Positions 7,400-12,445 of a stretch of 12,445 bases of DNA are shown piece by piece. The notes beneath the pieces were generated by a model. That model searched no databases and had not been told where the DNA came from. It saw only the letters and a list, made by a program, of their open reading frames with translations. Origin of the DNA: DATLFI01 sp035524895 (GTDB taxonomy: Bacteria > Acidobacteriota > Thermoanaerobaculia > Multivoradales > Multivoraceae); NCBI GenBank assembly GCA_035524895.1, contig DATLFI010000188.1, positions 1-12,445 of the forward strand, in the 5' to 3' direction. The translations under genes were made by a program, and so were the position numbers. Each line of letters starts with the position of its first letter. Position 1 is the first letter of the stretch.

Positions 7400-8194
7400 T
7401 CAGCCTCGTCGCCCGACCACCCACGCCATCACCGCCCACGAGCCGGCCGCCCAGGCGGCTAGCACGCCGAAGGAGAACGCCACCTCGCTCGCCAGCTCGG
7501 GCACCAGGCCGGCCCGCACCACGTTGGCGGCGTGCGCGAACGGAAGGAAGCGATGCACCGTCGCCAGCCATGCGGGCAGACGCTCGGCGGGATACTGGAT
7601 CGGCGAGAACAGCAGGATGACGAACACCAGCACCTGAGTGAGCATTCCGGTGACCATCGGGTTGCGGATCGCGTAGGCCATGGCGAAGCCGATCGAGGCG
7701 GCGGTGATCAGTGTCAGCGCGCACGCCGGCAGCACCAGCAGGCCGGGCTCGAACGCAAGGTCGTAGCGCCGAGCGCCGACCGCCAGCGCGAGCAACGCGC
7801 CGGGGACGGCGATCGCCGAGTGCACCAGCAACCCGGCCGCGACCGCCGCGGTGCGCGGCACCGGCAGAGAGAACAGGTAGTCCTGGATCCCCGCCGCCTT
7901 CTGCTGTGCGATCAGCTGCGGTGCCAACACCAGCCCGAGCGTGATCAGGGTGATCACCGCGACACCGGTGGTCAGGTACTGCGCGTGCAGCCGCGGCATC
8001 TCGTCGACGAAGAAGCCGACGCCGATCGCCATGCCGGCGCCCACGAACACCTGGACCACCATCGCCAGCGGCAGCACCAGACGCAGGCTGCGCAGCTCCC
8101 ACAGGAGCATCAGCGCCAGGCTGCGCAGCCAACGCCGCACCGGGTGGCGGCGCAGGCCGGGCGCTCGCGCCTTCAACGGCGATGCTCCGCTCAC
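7400..8194 (-). CDS. ABC-2 type exporter, membrane subunit
   Basis: A 264-residue protein starting at GTG 8194, which overlaps the ATPase stop in GTGA, so the two are translationally coupled. Six hydrophobic segments are visible at roughly residues 39-62, 76-96, 116-140, 150-176, 180-199 and 237-262. The cytoplasmic stretch QLIAQQKAAGIQDYLFSLPV and the later FSPIQYPAERLPAWLATVH, followed by FLPFAHAANVVRAGL, match the ABC-2 permease pattern in which a P-x-x-xP-x-x-L amphipathic segment precedes the last helix. With its ATPase it would form an exporter (two ATPases, two permeases) in the inner membrane moving a drug, lipid or other amphiphile; the sequence does not say which. The same bases read as a longer frame up to 8920, but that extension is a shadow of the ATPase gene. 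Confidence 0.9.
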   Translation of the reverse strand: MSGASPLKARAPGLRRHPVRRWLRSLALMLLWELRSLRLVLPLAMVVQVFVGAGMAIGVGFFVDEMPRLHAQYLTTGVAVITLITLGLVLAPQLIAQQKAAGIQDYLFSLPVPRTAAVAAGLLVHSAIAVPGALLALAVGARRYDLAFEPGLLVLPACALTLITAASIGFAMAYAIRNPMVTGMLTQVLVFVILLFSPIQYPAERLPAWLATVHRFLPFAHAANVVRAGLVPELASEVAFSFGVLAAWAAGSWAVMAWVVGRRG

Positions 8195-9192
8195 GAGGCT
8201 CCGCCCCCGGTGCCAGTCTCGTTCAGGTCGAGCGCGTCCTCGCGACCGATCAGGCGCACGTAGACGTCTTCGAGGGTCGCCGCGGCGAGCGCGTACTCCT
8301 CGATCCGGCCCTGCTCGAGCAGGACGCGCGCCCAGTGCAACGCCTCCGGCGCGTCGGCCTCGTCGAGCAACAGCTCGAGCCGCCGCCCGAGCACCACGTG
8401 GCCTCGACCCAACGCCGGTATCGCCGGGACCTCGCCAGGCGCCGGCAACGTCACGCGCAGGCGCAGCCGGCCGCGCTGGTCGGCCTTGAGCGCGGACGGC
8501 GTGCCTTGCGCCAGGATGCGCCCGCCGTCGATCACCGCCAGCCGGTCGACCGATTGCTCCGCCTCGAGCACGTTGTGGGTCACGAGCAGCACGGCGCGGC
8601 CCTCGCCGGCGAGCTGGCGCACCTGCCGCCACAGCAGCCGGCGGCGCAGCGGATCGACGTCGTTGGTCGGCTCGTCGAGGATCACCAGGCTTCCGGGCCA
8701 GACCGCAGCCATGGCGAACCCCAACAGCCGTCGCACGCCGCCGGAGAGACGGTGCCCGAACGTGCCGCGCCACTCCTCGAGCTCGAGCGCGCCGAGGAGC
8801 TGCTCGGCGCGTGCTCGCACGGCGCGCCGGTCGCCGCCCCGCACGCGGCCCACCAGCTCGACGAGCTCGCTCCCGCGGAACGAGTCGAGCGGCAGAGCTC
8901 CCTGCGGCAAGTACGAGCACAGCTCGCGCGCCCGGTCGGGGTGGGCGACGAGGTCCTCTCCTTCCAGCTCGATACGCCCACCGGTCGGCCGCAGCAGGCC
9001 GATGATCTGCCGGACCAGCGTGGTCTTACCGGCGCCGTTCGGCCCGAGCAGGCCGAACACCTCGCCCGGGTCGACGCGCAAGGAGATCTCGTCGTTGGCG
9101 AGCGTGCCGCCGGGGTAGCGCTTGCACAGACCCTCGACGAGAAGGCCCGAGGTGGGCGAGACGTCGGGCGTGGCGGCCGGGGTCGGAGTCAT
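8191..9192 (-). CDS. ABC exporter ATP-binding subunit
   Basis: A 333-residue protein from ATG 9192; a GTG at 9216 would add 8 residues, and neither has a clear ribosome site. It has Walker A GPNGAGKTT (50-58), a Q-loop Gln97 in YLPQG, a signature LSGGV (149-153), Walker B LVILDEPTNDVDP (Asp173, Glu174) and switch His206 in VTHN. The signature ends in Val rather than Gln, a change tolerated in many ABC-2 exporters. Residues from about 225 on form the extra C-terminal domain of DrrA/CcmA-type exporters, ending LEDVYVRLIG, a typical close of this group. It lies first in a two-gene operon with the permease. Substrate is unknown. Confidence 0.95.
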   Translation of the reverse strand: MTPTPAATPDVSPTSGLLVEGLCKRYPGGTLANDEISLRVDPGEVFGLLGPNGAGKTTLVRQIIGLLRPTGGRIELEGEDLVAHPDRARELCSYLPQGALPLDSFRGSELVELVGRVRGGDRRAVRARAEQLLGALELEEWRGTFGHRLSGGVRRLLGFAMAAVWPGSLVILDEPTNDVDPLRRRLLWRQVRQLAGEGRAVLLVTHNVLEAEQSVDRLAVIDGGRILAQGTPSALKADQRGRLRLRVTLPAPGEVPAIPALGRGHVVLGRRLELLLDEADAPEALHWARVLLEQGRIEEYALAAATLEDVYVRLIGREDALDLNETGTGGGAS

Positions 9193-9279
9193 TGCGGAAC
9201 GAGACGGCAGCGACACGAGTGACCGGAGCGCGGCTCGGACAGGCGTCGAGGTCGCGGCACGCGAAGGTCGGCGTTGCTA

Positions 9280-9293
9280 GGTGCTTACGCACC
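9280..9293. promoter_or_regulatory. Small inverted repeat upstream of the ABC operon
   Basis: GGTGC-TTAC-GCACC is a perfect 5-bp inverted repeat about 90 bases before the ATPase start. It could be an operator half-site pair or a leader hairpin; chance occurrence cannot be excluded. Confidence 0.2.
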
Positions 9294-9343
9294 GGAGGTC
9301 TCGGCAGTTTCGGAGCGAAGGCCGGGATGGCGGGTTGGGGCAC

Positions 9344-9460
9344 CACGCCCTCGTGGTAACCGTCGCCGCGGCGATGGTCGCCGTGGGCCTTCTGGGCTGC
9401 CTCGTGCCCGCGACGCGCGCGCTGCGCATCGCTCCCACCGAGGCGCTACGCACGGAGTAG
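9344..9460 (+). pseudogene. Last ~37 codons of an FtsX/MacB-type permease
   Basis: On the plus strand the frame reads VVTVAAAMVAVGLLGCLVPA then TRALRIAPTEALRTE and stops at TAG 9460. This is the final transmembrane helix and the conserved terminal (V)PAxRAxRxxPxEALRxE motif of ADOP/MacB permeases. Upstream in the same frame (RQFRSEGRDGGLGHH) the similarity ends abruptly, so everything before the last helix is gone. It is a different gene copy from the relic at 812-1328, which lacks just this terminal motif, and it lies on the opposite strand. Confidence 0.65.
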
Positions 9461-9578
9461 CCCGTCACGGCGGTCGCTCGACCCGGCCTGTTGTGAGGCC
9501 GCACGCTCGGCAAACCGACCGTCCATCCTGCAAGGGGGGTTCCATCCACGGCTGCTGCGGCGGACGCCGGCGCGGCGC
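9461..9578. other. Gap between permease relic and lipase-like gene; nothing identified
   Basis: No reading frame here looks like a protein family. A weak GGCC-8-GGCC inverted repeat at about 9485-9500 is the only structure seen. Confidence 0.3.
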
Positions 9579-10937
9579 CTATGGCGCGAGCAGGATCTCC
9601 AGGATCCGTCTCTTGGCCTCGCCGGTGAACAGGATCGCGCGGTGCGGCGCCGGCACGTACAGCGGCGGAGCGGCGAGGGAAGCCTCTTCCTGTGGGGATA
9701 GCCAAGACTGGCTCTCGAGGGTCGCGAAGCCGTCGCCCGGCACGAGCCCGGCGCTGCGGTCCGGGCGATCGAGCGACGCGGATCGCGGCCACACGACGTG
9801 CCATCGCCCGCGCCGCTCCACGAGCGCCACCCGTTCGGGTGTCGGCTGATACGCGTTCTGTATCGAGTAGATCCGTACCGGACCGAAACCCGGTACGTCA
9901 CGACGCAGCAGAGCATCGAGGCGCAGCGCCCGATCGAGCGATCGCTCGAGATGCCGCCGGCGCTCCGCTGCGTCGCCGAAGAGGTCGACGCGGCTCCCTC
10001 GCGCGATTCGGCGCTCCACGTCGGAGTCGAATACCGACCAGCCGTAGCGCTCCCACGCCGCGGCGTCGAACAGGTCGACGTCGAGCGGCCGACCCTCCGC
10101 TCCGACGAACGGTCGCCGGAGATAGACCGGCAGCTCCTCGAAGACTGCCGGAAAGGTGAACAGCACCTCGGGCAGGAAGCGGCGGCCGAGGAACGGTACG
10201 AAGCGACGGCCCTCGAGCAGGTCGGCAAGCACGCCGATGCCGCCGCCGTTGGCGGTCCCGGCGAGGATCAGCCGCGACACGCGGACCCGTCGCGGCGGCG
10301 CGGCGAGCCCGCTCTCGGCGCGCTCGAGCCCGGCGCCGCCGTACTTGAGGAAGTAGCGCGCCACCCGCGCCGAGTTGCTCTGGCAGATCAGGTCGACCTC
10401 GAGCACCTCTTCGCCGCGCGCGAGACGGAGCGCCTCGAGACGCTCCGCGAGGGCAGCGGCGGCGAGATCGCTACCGCGGCGCCAGTCGTACCAGAACACA
10501 TAAGCGTTCGCGTCGCGGTCCGGCGCGGCGAGATCGCCGCGCCGGAAGCCGTTCGCCTCGAGGAGCTCGAGGATCTGCTCGTAGAACGCGATGCGAAACG
10601 GACCGGCGTCGATCGCGAGCACGGGTGCGGTGGCTTCGACGCTGCCCGTGTCCTGCCGCAGCCCCAGCGCCACGGCATAGCCGCCGTCCCGCGGCAGCCA
10701 CAGGCTGCGAAAGTCGCCCCAGACGACGCGGGAGGTCGCGCGATCTCGCAGCTCGCTACCGGTGATGCCCGGAAGCACCACGACCGGTCGTCTCGTCTCG
10801 AGCTGCTGCAGCGGCGCGAGGACCGGTGGCGGGCCGCCGCTGGCGCAGCCGGCGAGCACCAGCACGGCCAGGCCGGACAGTAGCTCCCGGAGTGCGCCAA
10901 CGAACCGCTTCGCGCGGGATGCCTCGAGCCTCGCCAC
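9579..10937 (-). CDS. LCAT-like lipase/acyltransferase lipoprotein (alpha/beta hydrolase)
   Basis: A 452-residue protein from GTG 10937. A basic N-terminus, a hydrophobic stretch and a lipobox LAGC with Cys31 indicate a signal-peptidase II lipoprotein facing the periplasm or outer membrane. The oxyanion-hole strand PVVVLPGITGSELRD (51-65) is the hallmark of the lecithin-cholesterol acyltransferase/PDAT-like family, as is FWYDWRRGSD (148-157). The nucleophile elbow reads LICQSNSARVARYF with Ser187, in place of the usual G-H-S-x-G. ILAGTANGGGIGVLADLLEG (224-243) corresponds to the GTPNxG segment. Asp402 in VPGDGFATLES and His432 in PAPHRAI complete a plausible triad. The reaction is probably hydrolysis or transfer of an acyl chain from a lipid; the specific lipid is unknown. 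The gene stands alone, and its start is poorly supported because AAGG abuts the GTG. Confidence 0.85.
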   Translation of the reverse strand: MARLEASRAKRFVGALRELLSGLAVLVLAGCASGGPPPVLAPLQQLETRRPVVVLPGITGSELRDRATSRVVWGDFRSLWLPRDGGYAVALGLRQDTGSVEATAPVLAIDAGPFRIAFYEQILELLEANGFRRGDLAAPDRDANAYVFWYDWRRGSDLAAAALAERLEALRLARGEEVLEVDLICQSNSARVARYFLKYGGAGLERAESGLAAPPRRVRVSRLILAGTANGGGIGVLADLLEGRRFVPFLGRRFLPEVLFTFPAVFEELPVYLRRPFVGAEGRPLDVDLFDAAAWERYGWSVFDSDVERRIARGSRVDLFGDAAERRRHLERSLDRALRLDALLRRDVPGFGPVRIYSIQNAYQPTPERVALVERRGRWHVVWPRSASLDRPDRSAGLVPGDGFATLESQSWLSPQEEASLAAPPLYVPAPHRAILFTGEAKRRILEILLAP

Positions 10938-11062
10938 CTTGGACGGGACGATACTGCCCCGGCGCGCTTCCCGTACCTCGCGCCTCGCCGCGAGCCGCCG
11001 CCCCGTGCCTCACAAGGCGCACCGCCGACGCATAGGAGCTCGCGTCCGAGGAGGCGGATCCG

Positions 11063-11335
11063 TCAGGCCCCCCCCCCCGGACCCTTCGCGTCGATCGGCT
11101 CTGCGCCGGTGAGCTCCTGGAAGGCCGCCTCTACGGCCGGCCGCAGGAAGAGGTAGTCGAGCTGGGCTCGTGTCTCCTCGCCGCCGAGGTGGACTCGGTG
11201 CTCGTCGACGTCGATCGAAGCAAGTGTCGTCTAGAGGTCCTTGCCCGCGGCGACCGCGCGCCGGACCTGGCCCCACGTCGATTCGAAGCCCAGCTCCGCG
11301 GAAGCTCCACGCCGGCGGTTGGCCGCGCGAACATC
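11063..11335 (-). pseudogene. Interrupted gene tail, possibly of a metallo-beta-lactamase-fold hydrolase
   Basis: Immediately after the stop at 11336 the same minus-strand frame reads AELGFESTWGQVRRAVAAGK-DL, hits an in-frame TAG (11233-11231), then resumes with ASIDVDEHRVHLGGEETRAQ and LDYLFLRPAVEAAFQELTGA before TGA 11065-11063. Both halves look like real protein rather than GC shadow. The pattern AAGK.L...ASID....R...GE.......FLRPAVE.AF.ELTG resembles the C-terminal helices of some MBL-fold hydrolases, but I hold this only as a possibility. The catalytic HxHxDH part is absent. Truncated 5' and interrupted by amber, so a relic. Confidence 0.4.
11068..11078. repeat. Homopolymer of 11 C
   Basis: Eleven consecutive C (G on the minus strand) lie in the last codons of the relic ending at 11063. 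It is the longest single-base run noticed in the window and is prone to slippage or sequencing error. Confidence 0.9.
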
Positions 11336-11632
11336 TCAGTAGCAGCACGCGTAGCCGTAGAGGGTGGTGCTGGGATTGGGGTTGTCGAGCTGAGTCGACA
11401 GCAGGCCCCCCACGCTGTTGCCATCGTTGTCTGCGCCGTCGCCGGTCCAGGACGAGACAGAGAAGAGGCCCGCGGAGCGCAGGGCCTGCATCTGAGAGTT
11501 GCTGCAGATATCGGCCCCGTCGAGATGACACGCCGCAGCGGTGCCGAAGAAGTTCGTGTCCTCCACGGCAGTGATGCTGTTGGGCGCGTAGTAGGTGTCG
11601 AGGAGCTCCTGCCCCTGCTCCAGGCTGATCAT
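11336..11632 (-). CDS. Cys-rich C-terminal module of an unknown secreted protein (98 residues, probably truncated)
   Basis: From ATG 11632 the frame gives MISLEQGQELLDTYYAPN, ITAVEDTNFFGTAAACHLDG, ADICSNSQMQALRSAGLFSV, SSWTGDGADNDGNSVGG and ends TTLYGYACCY. Four cysteines (in AACHLDG, DICSN and the terminal CC), acidic Asn/Asp-Gly turns and a WTGDGxDND stretch look like an extracellular disulfide-bonded, perhaps calcium-binding, lectin-like fold. No signal peptide is present: an in-frame TGA lies 5 codons upstream, and there is no ribosome site. It therefore looks like the severed C-terminus of a larger surface protein. Its ATG overlaps the stop (ATGA) of the preceding M16-like scrap, which could let it be translated by coupling. 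Codon and base composition are less GC-extreme than the flanks. I do not recognise the family. Confidence 0.5.
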   Translation of the reverse strand: MISLEQGQELLDTYYAPNSITAVEDTNFFGTAAACHLDGADICSNSQMQALRSAGLFSVSSWTGDGADNDGNSVGGLLSTQLDNPNPSTTLYGYACCY

Positions 11633-11745
11633 GCGCAGATCCGAGGCTCAGCCGCCGTCGGCCAGCCAAAGGGGTGCGCCTGCCAGAGCATCACGTCGAA
11701 CAGCTCGTCGAACCTTTGGATCGGATCGCTTTGGCTTGCGGACCC
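11629..11745 (-). pseudogene. Internal scrap resembling an M16 (insulinase-type) peptidase
   Basis: A short minus-strand frame reads SQSDPIQRFDELFDVMLWQA then HPFGWPTAAEPRICA and stops at TGA 11631-11629. The DPxxRFxELFxxxxWxxHPFGWP pattern resembles the mid-domain stretch of M16 zinc peptidases that follows the active site (..ALYPxHPYGWPxIG..). No HxxEH motif, start or remaining domain is present. The identification rests on about 25 residues and is tentative. Confidence 0.42.
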
Positions 11746-11783
11746 TACACCCGCTCTCGGCGCCGCGCCTAGCCGTGACCCCG

Positions 11784-11803
11784 TATCCATCTGTATCTAT
11801 CTG
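11784..11803. repeat. 10-base tandem repeat at the end of the site-2-protease stub
   Basis: TATCCATCTG is followed by TATCTATCTG (one mismatch). This unusually A/T-rich pair sits exactly where the protease-like reading frame is cut off and provides its stop codon. Confidence 0.7.
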
Positions 11804-11919
11804 CTTGACCGGTCGCCCAGGCGCGGCGCCGCCCAGGCGTGCGCCCCCTCGTGCGCCGTCAGCGACAGCAGGAAGGCGACGGACCAGACGAGGCCGAGGG
11901 CGAGCAGGTCCGCCGCCAT
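11797..11919 (-). pseudogene. Site-2 protease (M50 family), N-terminal 40-residue stub
   Basis: From ATG 11919 the frame reads MAADLLALGLVWSVAFLLSL, then TAHEGAHAWAAPRLGD, then RSSR and TAG. A first transmembrane helix running into HExxH (His23, Glu24, His27), followed by AWAAxxLGD, is the signature beginning of soluble-loop-lacking bacterial site-2 proteases, in which these residues bind the catalytic zinc inside the membrane. The rest of the family fold (over 150 residues, including the second zinc-ligand NPxxD motif) is absent, and the frame ends at a small tandem repeat. Hence a 3'-deleted gene start. It follows the surface-protein gene by 25 bases, so the original pair may have been co-transcribed. 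Confidence 0.65.
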
Positions 11920-11944
11920 CCGTGGTCCGCCGGCCGGCCCGCCG

Positions 11945-12445
11945 CTAGGTCCCGCCGGCCAGGCGGCGCCAGGCGAGGCCGGCGAGGAGGAGGGCGAGGA
12001 GCAGCGCGCCCCAGGCGGAGAGCGTCGGGATCTCGGTCACGACCGGGCGCGTCGCGTCGACCGCGATCACCGTCGGGTCTTCCGGGCCGGGCTCGGCCGG
12101 GTCGTCTGTCGGCACGTCGTCGAGGCCGTCGGCGGCGACCAGGCCCTGGTTGATGATCTCGGTGACGCTGGACGGCAGCTCCGGATCGATCACCACCTCG
12201 AAGGTGATCGTCACCGAGCCACCGGCTGCGAGCACGCCGATGTCGACCTCGACGGTGGTGTCGCCGGCGGTGTTGCCGCTGATCACGGTGCCGGCGCTGG
12301 TCGTCACCGAGCCGACGACGAGATCGGTGTTGGCGTCTGGGGTGTCGGTGAAGACGACGCCGCTGGCGGCCGCGTCACCCTCGTTGGTGACGACGATGGT
12401 GTAGAGAAGCGTGTCGCCCGGCGAGGCGCCGCCGTCGCCGCCGAC
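11945..12445 (-). CDS. DUF11-repeat surface protein with IPTL-CTERM anchor (5' part off the right edge)
   Basis: The 166 visible residues are open from base 12445. Residues 1-90 form one DUF11 (conserved-repeat, Ig-like beta) domain: GDTLLYTIVVTNEGDAAASG, VVFTDTPDANTDLVVGSVTT, VDIGVLAAGGSVTITFEVV. An acidic linker (DDVPTDDPAEPGPEDPT) leads to VTEIPTLSAWGALLLALLLA then GLAWRRLAGGT. That end is a textbook IPTL-CTERM sorting signal: an IPTLS motif (139-143), a hydrophobic helix and a basic tail. Family knowledge: such tails are recognised by a dedicated exosortase (XrtH type) that releases the protein at the cell surface. No exosortase is in this window. The protein is probably a long secreted adhesin-like or matrix protein with more repeats upstream. 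The stop is TAG 11947-11945. Confidence 0.92.
   Translation of the reverse strand, partial: VGGDGGASPGDTLLYTIVVTNEGDAAASGVVFTDTPDANTDLVVGSVTTSAGTVISGNTAGDTTVEVDIGVLAAGGSVTITFEVVIDPELPSSVTEIINQGLVAADGLDDVPTDDPAEPGPEDPTVIAVDATRPVVTEIPTLSAWGALLLALLLAGLAWRRLAGGT

Noticed and set aside
7400..8920. ABC permease extended to 506 residues
   Set aside because: The extra N-terminal part is Arg/Ala-rich antisense-like sequence in a wrong frame of the ATPase gene; the GTGA overlap at 8194-8191 is the natural start.
8182..9222. 346-residue plus-strand open frame opposite the ABC ATPase
   Set aside because: Shadow of a gene with Walker A, signature and Walker B motifs on the minus strand.
11131..11424. 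97-residue minus-strand open frame across the Cys-rich module and the MBL-like tail
   Set aside because: Ser/Arg/Thr-rich and out of frame with both sensible readings.

Overview
The window comes from a very GC-rich bacterium (about 70% G+C by eye, with Ala/Arg/Gly/Leu-rich proteins). A TPR-tailed serine/threonine kinase, a region-4 relic of an ECF sigma factor, ADOP/MacB-type permease remnants, a surface protein with an 'RLHVEG' motif and a DUF11 protein ending in an IPTL-CTERM anchor together suggest Acidobacteriota (a Thermoanaerobaculia-like lineage) or a similar environmental phylum. This is inferred from gene families only; no taxonomic marker gene is present. No tRNA, rRNA, CRISPR array or intact mobile element was seen.

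Layout. (1) 1-1330, minus strand: the N-terminal 123 residues of a kinase run off the left edge. Its ATG overlaps the stop of a decayed coiled-coil/SpoIIE-type phosphatase relic, and upstream of that lies the C-terminal part of an FtsX/MacB-type permease. (2) 1553-3595, plus strand: an apparently cytoplasmic subtilisin (S8) protease with a complete catalytic set, followed by a small protein resembling a stand-alone subtilisin propeptide (possible inhibitor or chaperone). (3) 3733-6767: a region-4-only ECF sigma relic on the minus strand, diverging from a complete 906-residue membrane kinase with TPR repeats on the plus strand. (4) 6799-9460: an ABC-2 exporter operon (ATPase, then permease with a GTGA overlap) on the minus strand. 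It is bounded downstream by a 5'-truncated tail-fibre-like/surface-protein C-terminus and upstream by the last ~37 codons of another permease. (5) 9579-10937, minus: an LCAT-like lipoprotein hydrolase with a non-canonical nucleophile elbow. (6) 11063-11919, minus: a run of gene scraps (a possible metallo-beta-lactamase-fold tail, a Cys-rich C-terminal module, a possible M16 peptidase piece and a site-2-protease N-terminus) containing an 11-C homopolymer and a short tandem repeat. (7) 11945-12445, minus: the C-terminus of a DUF11/IPTL-CTERM surface protein that runs off the right edge.

Two themes stand out. One is the S8 protease with its separate propeptide-like partner, a possible undescribed intracellular protease/inhibitor module. 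The other is the density of unrelated, mostly single-domain gene relics in the gaps between intact genes, which suggests repeated deletion or patchwork joining (or, less interestingly, assembly chimerism). Functional genes are separated by these relics, so apart from the ABC pair, the S8 pair and the phosphatase-relic/kinase junction there is little operon structure.
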